NCBI GenBank assembly: GCA_030295235.1
Contig: AP026123.1
Span: 1,674,001 to 1,738,000, forward strand
DNA from: Fistulifera solaris
Taxonomy: Eukaryota > Bacillariophyta > Bacillariophyceae > Naviculales > Stauroneidaceae
Reading direction: 5' to 3'
DNA length: 64,000 nucleotides
Shown here piece by piece: positions 54,904-64,000 of this stretch (position 1 is its first letter; each line of letters opens with the position of its first letter). A program made the translations under genes and the position numbers. The notes below the pieces were generated by a model. The model saw only the letters and a program-made list of their open reading frames with translations, was not told the origin of the DNA and did no database searches.

Positions 54904-56810
54904 ATGAGAATACGGCAAGATATCTGGGTGTCGCTTTATTTGTTGCTGCAGACGTGTCTCGCTGTAGAATCATCCCATCGGGTCGTCGGTCGTTCTCGAG
55001 CAACGACAGTTCACAACGCACTATCACGACAACAACAAAACTTGAGAAAAGTGCAAAGTCAACAATGTACTTTGAATGAACAAGGCTTCTACGGTGAACC
55101 GATTGGGTCAGTGTACGAAGTCGAGTATATCTACCAAATTTACGTGGAACCAGGGACCCGAATATCGCAGATTCGCGTACTCGTGGTGCCACCACTCGAC
55201 AAACAAATTACCGAAAGTATATTACCGAGCTTCTTTGACTGCGAGACTCGTCGTCGGCGATTACAGAGCCAAAGCATTGAAGGGATCAGCTGGCGTCCTC
55301 AAGATGTCGTGGTCGAATCCGGTCGTAAGTGTGGCTCGTGCACTGTTGCTGTGTTTTCTACACACTCGTCTCTCACCTTTTCATCGTAGTGTCATGTGAA
55401 GAACCTGTCGATGATGCGGATTGTTATGTGGTAAAGGGATTTTTCAGCGTTTTTGGGGAAGGATTCGAAAGTATGGAAGAGGTGGAAGAGACCGTTCTCC
55501 CTGTTGTTCGTGAAACAATGGAATCGGACGAATTGACTTCTTCAAGTGATTTTTTGGTTGGTGTTGGCTATATTGGTACCAATTTGTTTGATCTGGTGCC
55601 GACGGTGGCTCCCAATGGAGTACCCAATGCTCCGACGCCCACATCCAACGCGAGTCCTGCACCGAATGCGGATCCTACATCGACGCGGGCTCCCAACGCA
55701 GAGCCTTCTTCCACACCGGCACCGAATGCAGAGCCTTCTTCTACTCCGGCGCCCAATGCGGAACCTACTGCGACACGGGCTCCCAACGTGGAACCTTCCT
55801 CTACGCCGGCTCCCAACGCGGAACCAACGGAGGATACGCCAGCGCCCAACTCGGAACCTTCTTCTACGCTGGCACCCAATTCCGAACCAACGGAGGATAC
55901 GCCCTCGCCCAATACCGAACCCACCCCGTCACCTACCACGATCGGCCCCACGAGTACGTTCTGGCCGACGTGGAGTGAAACTCGAATTTCCAACCAGTTC
56001 GACAAAAGCTCCAACGGGGGCACCCACCACGACGTCCAATTCGACCGATATCGTACCGAGAGGATCCGAAGAAGGGTTAGACAAAATGGATTGGTGGTCG
56101 TGGTTGTTGGTCGCCGTCGGTGGAGCCTTTTGCTTTTGGTCTGTATCGGTCTCTTGTCGGGACGTTCGTCGCGGGGTCCCTCGAAACGAGCGGTCCGCAG
56201 TGACGATGGTACCGATCCGACGCATATTGGGACGCTTTCCAAGTTTGAACAATCCCGACAAGAGTATATTCCTCCGAGTGGTGACTTGGATTCGTTCAAT
56301 GTAGCACCGCAGGCGGACGACAACGAGGAGTCCAACGAAGAAAGCACGGAAAATCGTGGTGCCGATGAAGAGGGGGGATTTGGATTTTCGTACGGAAATG
56401 AAGATGCACGCGAGAACGATGCTGTCGTCGAATACGAAGACGAGGAGGATGTCCATGATGCCGACGAAGAAGATCAAGGGCAATATGAAGATGACGATGG
56501 CGGGGCGTATGAACCCGATGGTGAAGTATACGATGATGAACAAGCCTATGATGATGAAGGAGACGATGGAGACTATGAAGACGAAGGGGATGGATATGAT
56601 GATGAGGAGACATATGAAGATGAAGAGTACGCAGAGGATGGGCAAGAATATGATGAACAATACGACGACGAAGAGGAAGGTGAACAAGGACCGTACCAGG
56701 AAGACGACGGCCTTTCCTACGATGAAGAATCATACTATACGGAAGAGGTCGAAGAAGATGGACCAAGATGGGAAGGTGGCCACGAAGGAAACCGAACCAA
56801 GTCGTTGTAA
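54904..56810 (+). CDS. Mucin-like type I membrane protein with an acidic cytoplasmic tail
   Basis: ATG at 54904. Signal peptide (about 1-22, IWVSLYLLLQTCLAVESS) and a small cysteine-containing ectodomain to about residue 220, including a splice of a 65-bp intron (55325-55389). Then about ten tandem decapeptides of the type APNAEPSSTP (55620-55930), rich in Pro/Thr/Ser and likely O-glycosylated, lead to a Thr-rich stalk. A membrane helix (WWSWLLVAVGGAFCFWSVSV) and a tail of about 200 residues extremely rich in Asp, Glu and Tyr (YEDEEYAEDGQEYDEQYDDE) follow. Two jumps, one extra base near 55990-56000 and one missing in 56160-56215, leave only the stalk and helix in another frame. Pro/Thr repeats of this style are frequent in diatom cell-surface proteins. 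No named family; a wall or silica link is speculation. Confidence 0.65.
55620..55930 (+). repeat. In-gene tandem repeat coding APNxEPxxTP decapeptides
   Basis: About ten 30-33-bp units code for APN-[AVS]-EP-[ST]-x-T-[PR]. Codon choice varies between units (GCTCCCAAC, GCACCGAAT, GCGCCCAAT), so the amino-acid repeat is kept while the DNA drifts, as expected under selection on the protein. Confidence 0.8.
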
Positions 56811-56834
56811 TCCATAAAAAATACTTGTTATTTT

Positions 56835-57431
56835 TCAAATTTTCGCGACAATTGTTTTCGCGATGGCGCGATAGGCCGCCGCTTCCGCAGCCATTTCTCC
56901 CGGCGTGCGATCCCGCCGCACATCCGGCATTTCTATAGAGGGTATGTTCTCTTTGACATCCCCTTTGGGAGTCCATTCTTCCAACGCACTGTAGATTTCA
57001 TCATTTTTCGGACCATGATAGGGGTCGGTAGCCGTCCGGGGAAGGATATGAACATGACAATGAAAGACCGATTGCCCCGAGTCCTTGCCATCCTGTACGG
57101 CGACATTGAAAGCTGTCGCTTGATAATGAACTTTCAGCAGGGACTGCACATATCGCACCGTCGACCACAAATCCAAATATTCCGCCTCGGTCAAATCGGA
57201 CAACAAGGGAGCGATGCGGGAAGGGATGACCAACACGTGACCTGGAACGATGGGTCGCAAGTTGACAAATGCGACAGAACCACCTTTCGATCGATGAAAA
57301 ATGGAATCCGCTGGTATTACAAACTTCCCAAAAGGAGCACTGCCGTTCTCCGAAACATGCATTCTTCTGGTCAAGACAGCTCGACGCGAAGATATGCCGA
57401 TCGGTTGAAATCCCCTAGCTCCTAAGAACAA
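56835..57431 (-). CDS. HIT-family hydrolase, FHIT-like (diadenosine triphosphatase), 198 aa
   Basis: Histidine-triad nucleotide hydrolase. ATG at 57431; a basic N-terminus (MFLGARGFQPIGISSRRAVLTRR) could target an organelle. The HIT domain spans about residues 30-155, with VAFVNLRPIVPGHVLVIPSR and the active-site run QSVFHCHVHILPR, giving His-x-His-x-His with the middle His as nucleophile, and the upstream FNVAVQDGKDSGQSV typical of FHIT rather than HINT. A helical C-terminal extension closes it. Expected reaction: cleavage of Ap3A to AMP and ADP. Frame intact. Ends 24 bp from the stop of the convergent membrane protein. Confidence 0.88.
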   Translation of the reverse strand: MFLGARGFQPIGISSRRAVLTRRMHVSENGSAPFGKFVIPADSIFHRSKGGSVAFVNLRPIVPGHVLVIPSRIAPLLSDLTEAEYLDLWSTVRYVQSLLKVHYQATAFNVAVQDGKDSGQSVFHCHVHILPRTATDPYHGPKNDEIYSALEEWTPKGDVKENIPSIEMPDVRRDRTPGEMAAEAAAYRAIAKTIVAKI

Positions 57432-58056
57432 ATGAGCTGAATATTGATCGAATCAAGATAGCCATACAGTTTGCTATGTGAAAGGGAAGAAACGGCTAAA
57501 AGTGCAACAACAAGAATTCAAGGCACCGCCCCGCACATCTTGCGGCACGTTTATTTCCCTTATTATTGTGCGATTTGCGATTCATTCCCGAGTGCCAACG
57601 ACCTTCGCTCATTCATGAATGAATAGAAAAACCGGAGCGGCACCATCCACAGGACATCAAAACAAGAACTCCGAAAGGGAAACTTCTTTTTTCCGTAGAA
57701 CGTCGAACTGGAGAAGTTCCGGTAGTTTCGATTTCTGCCTTGCGGAAGTTTCTCGTTGGAAAGTGGTGGAGACGATGACGTCTTTTCATCTGTTCGGTTA
57801 CGGTACGATAGTTTACTGTTTGTCATTTATTTCATTGAAGCATGGTGCGACTTTTTCACCACATCACCCTCAAAGTGCCGGAACGTGCAAAACACTGCCG
57901 CCGACCCACATTCGAAGACAACGGCAGAAGCAAAAGTTCAAACCAAGAAAGCAAAGAGAAAGGAAAACATCATCAAGGACACAAATTTGCGATCAAGAAA
58001 TATTGTCATCGATCTTCTTCATCATTGCTCTTCCTCGCAACTCAAACAAAGAAACA
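57432..58056. other. Divergent intergenic region upstream of NRT2
   Basis: 625 bp between HIT and NRT2 starts, which should contain the nitrate-responsive NRT2 promoter. I see no clear repeat or known motif cluster; frames across it lack domains. Confidence 0.4.
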
Positions 58057-59604
58057 ATGGCAGAATCCGGTGCAGCAACCGAATGGTAAGTTCTATCCAA
58101 GTGTCTCTCATTCATCTTCGTCGTCGTCTCGGCTTTCGAGCGAAAGACGGTTGCGACGGGTGCCATCGGCATCAATTATGTCATCAGACTATGCTAACTC
58201 ATGCTTTCATGTACTTATAGGAAGAAGTATTCCGATTATAACATCAACGTTGATCCCGATCAAGATGACAAGGCGACCGAAATTAAACTCTTTAGCTTCG
58301 CCCGCCCGCACATGCGCGCCTTTCACTTTTCATGGTTTGGCTTCTTCATGGCCTTTTTTGTCTGGTTTTCCGCCGCGCCTCTCTTGTCGGAGATCCGTGA
58401 TGACCTCAAACTCACCAAGAAGGAAATCTGGAGTACTTCCGTGATTGCCGTCGGAGGAACCATCTTGTTTCGTTTCATGATGGGACCTTTGTGCGACAAG
58501 TTCGGACCTCGTATTCCCTTTGCGGGAGTTCTCATGTTTGCCTCGATTCCTACCGGTCTCACTGGTTTGGCGGTGGATTTCAAGTCTCTCCTCATCATTC
58601 GGTGCCTCATTGGTGTGGCCGGATGTACCTTTGTCATGTGCCAATATTGGACGACGCGCATGTTCGTCAAGGACGTTGTTGGAACCGCCAACGCCACGGT
58701 CGCTGGATGGGGTAACTTGGGTGGAGGTGTTACTCAGTTGGTCATTGGGTCTCTTCTTTTCCCTCTCTTCAAGATCTTTTACGACGGTGACTCGGAAAAA
58801 TCATGGCGTACGGTATGTGTCGTGCCCGCCGTCGTCACGTTCTGTGCCGGTCTTGGCATGCTCTTCTTCACGGAGGATGCTCCGAAGGGAAACTACGGTG
58901 AAATGAAGAAACACGGAACCATGCCGGAAGTTTCCGCTGCCGTATCGTTCCGCGCCGGTGCTATCAACTTCAACACGTGGATCTTGTTTATTCAATACGC
59001 GGCCTGCTTTGGTGTTGAATTGACCATGAACAACGCCGCCGCTCTTTACTTCAAGGACGAATTTGGTCAATCGACCGAATCGGCGGCCGCCATTGCCTCG
59101 ATTTTCGGATGGATGAACTTGTTTGCCCGCGGTATGGGTGGTGTCCTCAGTGATTACGGTAACGCCAAGATGGGTATGCGCGGTCGCATCCTGATTCACA
59201 CTCTCTTCTTGTTGTTCGAAGGTATCTTTGTCATTATCTTTGCCAACACCAAGTCGTTGGCCGGTGCGATCGTCGTCATGATTTTCTTCTCGCTGTGTGT
59301 CCAAGCCGCCGAGGGTACATCCTTTGGTATTGTACCGTACATTGATCCTCCGTCGACGGGATCGATCTCGGGTATTGTCGGAGGAGGCGGAAACTGCGGT
59401 GCCGTTGCGTTTGGTATGGCATTCCGTGAGTTGTCTTACGAAAAGGCCTTTATGATTATGGGCTTTTGCATTATTGGATCCGCCTTGATGTCCGCTTTGA
59501 TCAACATTAAGGGCAGTTCGGCCTTGTTTTGGGGTACCGATGACGTTGCGCCCTCCAAGACGACGGCTCTTTGCGTTCCCGAGCCGGAGAAAGAGGAGGC
59601 GTAA
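58057..59604 (+). CDS. NRT2: High-affinity nitrate transporter NRT2, 470 aa
   Basis: Nitrate/nitrite porter (NNP) of the major facilitator superfamily, plasma-membrane H+/nitrate symport. ATG at 58057; a ten-codon first exon (MAESGAATEW) is spliced by a 135-bp intron (58086-58220) to KKYSDYNINVDPD, giving 470 residues. Twelve hydrophobic segments are expected. Family motifs are MGPLCDKFGPR (MFS loop), the nitrate signature ATVAGWGNLGGGVTQL in helix 5 and the second signature ISGIVGGGGNCGAVAFG in helix 11. Codon use is more GC-biased at third positions than in the neighbours, as expected for a highly expressed gene. The frame is intact. Diatom NRT2 genes are usually induced by nitrogen lack or nitrate; regulation here is inferred from the family. 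Confidence 0.96.
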
Positions 59605-59891
59605 ACGATGTGCTGGTTTTGATTTATTTTTTGAGTTTTAGCTGTGCAGCGGTTTTTGATTGCGAACTTGTATCAGGTGTTTGATTTTTAAAACATAACT
59701 TTATTTTTACCATATAAAGGGTCATTATTTTGATTACTTTTGATTGTTCTTGATGTAATCTAGTTTTTAATTACTTCCTACCGTGATTTTCTGCAAAAAT
59801 AGACGACGTAGGTGAAGGAATTGAGTGTGCGAGAGGATGCCAAATACGAACGACCAATACAATTTCTGTCTAAAATCCTTATGTTAGTCTT

Positions 59892-61382
59892 TCACGGCCA
59901 CATGCGCCATTCCGAATGATTGATACGACGAACATGATTGCTGATTTGCACGGGTCGGACGGAAGAATGTTGCAGACGATACAGAAGCACATGGCCCAAC
60001 AGTTGGGCGGGTGTCCCAAATCCATCTTCACTCTTCGGAGGCAACTTTTCCTTATCCAGCAACAACGCCAAAGCGGATTCGGCCACACATTGGGCGGTAA
60101 CCCAATTGCCGGGGTCTCCTTGAAATTCCAACATGACGTTCGCACGGTCTTGCACGTTGGTAACGGGATCGGCCGCCGTCGATACTTCCGCATAGACTTT
60201 CGCAAAACCCATGCGGCATTGCTCTTCGGTCATGCCTGTTCCGGGTGGAGCCAACCTTTGCACCAGATACGTTCCCAAATAGGGCATCCACAATACTAAC
60301 ATAGCCAAAAGCGTCCCAATTTGTATCATAATGACGGGAATGATGGCGAGCATGCGCAGGGCTGTCGTCATTTTGTACCCCGTGGGTAAAAAGCGTTCCT
60401 TATAGACAAATTCCGAACCGTAATTCATTGCAACTGCGGACGCATGTACGACTTTGCTATTGATGGGAGCCATAAAGAAAGGAGCGGAGGCACCTAACCG
60501 GAAGATGGTATGAAACATGGGCAATTGATTTTTCCATTCCGCCTTGGCCAATCGATTCTTGGTAGATTGATAAGAAGGATCGGAACGAATTTTCGGATGC
60601 GTCAATACAAGAGGATCGTCCAGAAGAAAAGGAACGGGTTGCGACCAGCAATACTTCCAATCCAACGGCATTTGAGCGGCCGTCATCAAAGTTCCACCAT
60701 TCGCCGTCCCCAATACATGATGCCAAGTGTATGCTTCTTGGATGTGCGCCGAGGGTGCCGCGAGACGCAATTTCTCCACCGCCAAGAATACTGCCAAATC
60801 ACTGGGAACGGAATCAAATCCACACAACGAAAGGATGCGCGCCCCCGATTTCTGCGCCGTCGGTCCGTGCAACAATCGCATCCGACCCGCCCAAGAAACT
60901 TCCCCGGTAATATCGACATAATCCGTTCCTTGTGCAGCACAAGCCGCCACGACGTGACTGCCGTATTGTTCAAAGGGTCCGGCACAAGCAATAACGACTT
61001 TTGTACGGGCCGCCATTTGTTGCAAAGCCGTTTTGTCTTGCGCGTCCGCTACCAAGGTATCAAAGACGCAGTGACCGCACGATGTACTTTCATGAATGAC
61101 ACTCAAATGCATCATTTTGGTAGTAAATTCCTCACACAGAGCATCTAATTTGTTCTGATTGCGACCCGCCAGAGTGATTTGGAGAGGAGCGATCGTTAGA
61201 CTCGTTTGCATCAAATAAGTCAATACATGACGAGCGACGAAACTTGTCGCGCCAAAGAGCGTTATATCCACTTTCGATGATGATTCGGGTACACGAGTCA
61301 TGCTATTGTAAAAGAGTTGTCTATAATAAGTGAGAGGAACGATAATAGAAGGAAGGAATAATGGCAAAGCACTGCCGTACAA
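59892..61382 (-). CDS. Saccharopine-dehydrogenase-like oxidoreductase (SCCPDH type), 496 aa
   Basis: NAD(P)-fold enzyme of the SCCPDH/trans-acting enoyl-reductase group. ATG at 61382. A later ATG (MTRVPESSSK), 27 codons in, is the likely start if the short hydrophobic leader is ignored. The Rossmann loop is DITLFGATSFVARHVLTYLM. Further family segments are QITLAGRNQNKLDAL, VVIACAGPFEQYGSHVVAACA, DYVDITGEVSWAGRM, and ARILSLCGFDSVPSDLAVF. A hydrophobic stretch near residues 345-370 may bind membrane or lipid droplet, as in animal SCCPDH. The C-terminal WVTAQCVAESALALL region completes the fold. Frame intact. Substrate unknown; it is not expected to act on saccharopine. Confidence 0.85.
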   Translation of the reverse strand: MYGSALPLFLPSIIVPLTYYRQLFYNSMTRVPESSSKVDITLFGATSFVARHVLTYLMQTSLTIAPLQITLAGRNQNKLDALCEEFTTKMMHLSVIHESTSCGHCVFDTLVADAQDKTALQQMAARTKVVIACAGPFEQYGSHVVAACAAQGTDYVDITGEVSWAGRMRLLHGPTAQKSGARILSLCGFDSVPSDLAVFLAVEKLRLAAPSAHIQEAYTWHHVLGTANGGTLMTAAQMPLDWKYCWSQPVPFLLDDPLVLTHPKIRSDPSYQSTKNRLAKAEWKNQLPMFHTIFRLGASAPFFMAPINSKVVHASAVAMNYGSEFVYKERFLPTGYKMTTALRMLAIIPVIMIQIGTLLAMLVLWMPYLGTYLVQRLAPPGTGMTEEQCRMGFAKVYAEVSTAADPVTNVQDRANVMLEFQGDPGNWVTAQCVAESALALLLDKEKLPPKSEDGFGTPAQLLGHVLLYRLQHSSVRPVQISNHVRRINHSEWRMWP

Positions 61383-62180
61383 GGAAAATGACGAGAGAGA
61401 TGCGTCGCAACAATTTTTTCTTCATTTTCCTTTACTACCGCCTTGCAAAATTCTACGGATTTTACTTAGCGAAACGACATGAAAAGTGAGGGATTGTAAT
61501 TAAGTAAAAAAACCACTCCACGACTATTGTATATGGTGTACCAGGAAATCCATAAGGGACGCCTGTCCCAATCGATTTGTATTAAGGTTATCCAACTTTT
61601 AAGCCAGATAACCTTAATAGGATGCAAGATTTCAGTTTCCTTTTATGGGTTAGAACCAACACAATAGGCTACAGTATAAAATGGTTTTAGTCTGCTAAAT
61701 GAAATCCATAAAATTTCGTGTCGTATTGCTAAGCAAAAATCGTAAAATTCTGCAAGGGGATTGCAAGGCAAAAAAAATTTCTCTGGTTCGGTCGGTTAGT
61801 ATGCTTCTTCGGAATCCAAGAGAAGGAATGCCAAGACGATTTCCCCCTCATTGGGAAACGGGTTCCGGGCTTGCCCTCCACTAGCACTAGGGCTCTCAAG
61901 TCCTAGAACTCACTCGGCAAAATGCCAAATTGGAATCGGAATATTTGTGACAAAAGAGAAAAAACAGTGGAAAATTCAGTCGAATGAGAAAATTCATTCG
62001 GACTTTAGGAAATTAGGAATAAATATTTAGGATTGTGTTAGTTGAGAAAGGTTGCACCGCGTAGCAAAGACGTTGTTTTTATCATTCGCATTCATCTTAT
62101 CTTATAATAACAGTTCATATCTCTATCTCTTGCTTTCTCTCGTTATTCGCTCGTATTATAAACCCATCTAACAATTAACA
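61383..62180. other. Divergent intergenic region, SCCPDH-like and KIN17
   Basis: 798 bp, AT-rich, with a perfect hairpin at 61581-61618 (listed separately). A short frame at 61699-61884 has no support. The last 100 bases before KIN17 are pyrimidine-rich. Confidence 0.45.
61581..61618. repeat. Perfect 12-bp inverted repeat with 14-base loop
   Basis: ATTAAGGTTATC at 61581-61592 pairs without mismatch with GATAACCTTAAT at 61607-61618. The centre lies about 220 bp upstream of the SCCPDH-like start and 580 bp upstream of KIN17. It could be a dyad protein-binding site or an RNA hairpin in a leader. Confidence 0.65.
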
Positions 62181-63369
62181 ATGCCAAAAGCCGAAAAAGG
62201 ATCCCTCAAAGACATTGGCAAACGCATCAAAGCCAAAGGCCTCCAGAAATTGCGATTCTGGTGCGAAATGTGTGCGAAACAATGTCGTGACGCCAACGGC
62301 TTCAAATGTCACCTTACGTCCGAATCGCATTTGCGACAAATGAAATTGTTCAGTGAAAACGCTAATTCGATTGTGCGTCAGAAGAGTAACGAATTTGAAA
62401 AGTTGTTTCTCGATACTCTCCGTTTGCGACATTCCACCGTCATGGTGAATGCCAACAATGTCTATCAAGAAATCATTCGCGACAAGCAACACGTGCACAT
62501 GAATGCGACGCATTGGGCGACCTTGTCGGATTTTGTACAGTATTTGGGAAAAATGGGCAAAGCCAAAGTCGAAGAAACGGAACGGGGATGGTACATTCAA
62601 TACCGTCCCGTACAAACGATTCAACAACAAGAAGAAGCTGTCCGAAGGCAACAACAGGCGGTGGCGGATGAACAAGCGGAAGAAGCGTATCAAGAGAAAA
62701 TGATGCAATTGCGGCAGGAGCAACTGGCGCAACTGATGGGGACATCGAAAGTTGCGGAACCGACGGAATTGGAAAAGAACGCAGAGAACAAATTAAGGTT
62801 CAGTTGTCGTCAAAGGATTACAACCCAACAATAACAGCAACAAACGAAAAGTTTCTGTTTTTGGTGATGCCGACGACGATGATGACAGTGCGAATCAAGC
62901 GGAAAGTAGACATGCCGGCCCACCGCCGATTCCAGAGACGAAAGAGGTAACGAAAAAGCAACGCGTGACAAATGAAAAAGATTCGAACAGCAAGCATGAA
63001 AAAACTAATAAAAAGAACGCAGATGAAGAAGAAGAAGAACCCTGGCTGATCAAAGGGATTTTGGTTCGCATCATTAAGAAGAAATCCGAATACTTCAAAC
63101 AAAAAGCCGTCGTTGATCAACTCACGGATCCCTTTACCGCACAAGTGTCCTTATTACAGGACGAATCCATTCGCCTATCTTTCGATCAACGGCATTTGGA
63201 AACGGTAGTTCCGAAAGAAGACAATGCGAAAGTATATATTGTACGAGGACCGGATCGTGGGTTGAAAGCCAAAGTCGTGCACGTCGACAAGAAGAAACAA
63301 CGAGCTCTACTACGGATACACGACCGTCAAGTCGAATTGGATTTGGATGATTTTTCCGCGCGATATTGA
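62181..63369 (+). CDS. KIN17: KIN17 DNA/RNA-binding protein
   Basis: Nuclear curved-DNA-binding and pre-mRNA-associated protein. ATG at 62181. The zinc finger is at about residues 28-50: RFWCEMCAKQC, then FKCHLTSESHL, a C2H2 arrangement. The KIN17 winged-helix-like middle domain runs about 51-160, with HVHMNATHWATLSDFVQYLG being family-typical. A coiled Gln/Glu-rich stretch follows. Then come two jumps in quick succession (A run 62790-62792 and C run 62824-62826, each one missing base). The C-terminal part holds PWLIKGILVRIIKKKSEYFKQ and the KOW-type VYIVRGPDRGLKAKVVHVDK, ending at 63369. About 397 residues, as expected. Confidence 0.92.
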
Positions 63370-63458
63370 TTCGACTACTAGTATCTTACTCTATTGAGAG
63401 CTGTAAGTAAGTATTGTTTTTAATTTAATACTAATACATAGCCCGTGGCTCATCTCGT

Positions 63459-64000
63459 TCATGCCAGCGAATCCAATACAGCCATGTCGGAATCCGACAA
63501 GACAAAATCAAACAAATCCAAGTCTTGCGCAAAATGCTCGGGATTTTGACTCTGAGTCGTAAATGTCACACCCTTTTGTAGGATCCACCGCAAGGCCACT
63601 TGAGCCCACGTTTTGTTATATTGTTTGCCAATCACGGCACACTGTCGACGAATGGCGGCATTGAATCGTCCACCGAGGGACTTGCCCAAGGGCGCCCACG
63701 CTTGAACTAAAATGTCGCGCGCTCGGTGGTCCGCCAAAACTTGTTCCATGTTCGGATGATACGCCACCGAAAATGGCAATTGATTGACGACGGGTTTCAC
63801 TTGTGCCTTGGCCAAGACGGCATCGAGTTGCTTCGTCGAAAAGTTGGACACACTGAGTGATTTGACCTTTTGTTGTTGATGCATTTCCTCGAACGCTTTC
63901 CATTGTCCTTGTATGGAAGCCACATCCGGTCCGGGATAATCCAACATGATTTGATCCAAATAATCAATATTCCCGTACGCAAATTCGGCCAAATTGCGTT
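63459..64000 (-). CDS. Aldo-keto reductase, N-terminal part outside the window
   Basis: NADPH-dependent aldo-keto reductase. The frame runs off the right edge, so roughly the first 100 residues, with the catalytic Tyr and Asp, are missing. Seen here: YLDQIMLDYPGPD (strand before the active-site His region), VKSLSVSNFSTKQLDAVL, a match to the SIGVSNF motif, PVVNQLPFSVAYHP, ILVQAWAPLGKSLGG and the cofactor-binding end VALRWILQKGVTFTTQS, where the usual IPKS is altered to TTQS. The stop at 63459 comes slightly early; an alternative frame would add about a dozen residues. Tail-to-tail with KIN17, 89 bp apart. Confidence 0.85.
   Translation of the reverse strand, partial: RNLAEFAYGNIDYLDQIMLDYPGPDVASIQGQWKAFEEMHQQQKVKSLSVSNFSTKQLDAVLAKAQVKPVVNQLPFSVAYHPNMEQVLADHRARDILVQAWAPLGKSLGGRFNAAIRRQCAVIGKQYNKTWAQVALRWILQKGVTFTTQSQNPEHFAQDLDLFDFVLSDSDMAVLDSLA

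Noticed and set aside
55568-56687. Two long minus-strand frames opposite the mucin-like gene
   Set aside because: They mirror the Pro/Thr repeats and the acidic tail; the plus strand has signal peptide, splice site, stalk and membrane helix.
61699-61884. Short frame in the SCCPDH/KIN17 gap
   Set aside because: No start context or similarity that I recognise; AT-rich spacer.
1-64000. tRNA, rRNA and mobile elements
   Set aside because: Scanning gaps by eye showed no T-loop/D-loop pairs in a tRNA arrangement, no rRNA words and no transposase or reverse-transcriptase motifs. A covariance-model and repeat-library search would be decisive.

Overview
The window is nuclear DNA from a eukaryotic microalga, most likely a pennate diatom close to Phaeodactylum. 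The evidence is compact genes with none to two short GT-AG introns (13 seen, 60-229 bp), a diatom-type NRT2 nitrate transporter, heat-shock-factor-type DNA-binding genes, long PPR proteins, and preproteins whose signal peptide ends in an alanine/serine-phenylalanine junction typical of diatom plastid targeting. Genus and species are inference. I saw no rRNA, tRNA, CRISPR array, virus-like element or transposon.

Layout from left to right: PWP2 (5' end outside the window), an SLC35B1-like ER transporter and a PPR protein; coatomer gamma, a TRIC-like channel, a DUF6604-like protein, a membrane-anchored trypsin-like protease and a nucleoredoxin-like protein; a second PPR protein divergent from the ubiquitin ligase UFD2/UBE4; two small uncharacterised genes; an SR splicing protein; two adjacent calflagin-like EF-hand genes; an HSF-family factor; ACADSB; a plastid-targeted Rossmann protein; an HMIT-type sugar/inositol transporter; an ankyrin-J-domain protein; a large LRR protein; a receptor-like TKL kinase with a beta-propeller-like ectodomain; signal peptidase subunit SPC3; a plastid RecN; Pol III subunit RPC5; a mucin-like type I membrane protein with an acidic tail; a HIT hydrolase; NRT2; a saccharopine-dehydrogenase-like protein; KIN17; and an aldo-keto reductase cut by the right edge. 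Most are housekeeping genes and do not form one pathway.

Two organising patterns stand out. Many genes are in divergent or convergent pairs, and several convergent pairs end only 11-90 bp apart. The three main tandem or palindromic repeat arrays all lie in the shared upstream gap of a divergent pair.

A caution for all gene models: in 14 otherwise conserved genes the frame jumps by one base at about 25 places, mostly inside short homopolymers and in both directions. The same proteins resume at once in the next frame. I read this as residual sequencing or assembly error and annotate each such gene across the jumps. An undescribed system is not obvious here. The best leads are the calflagin-like pair, the propeller-TKL kinase and the repeat arrays in divergent promoters.
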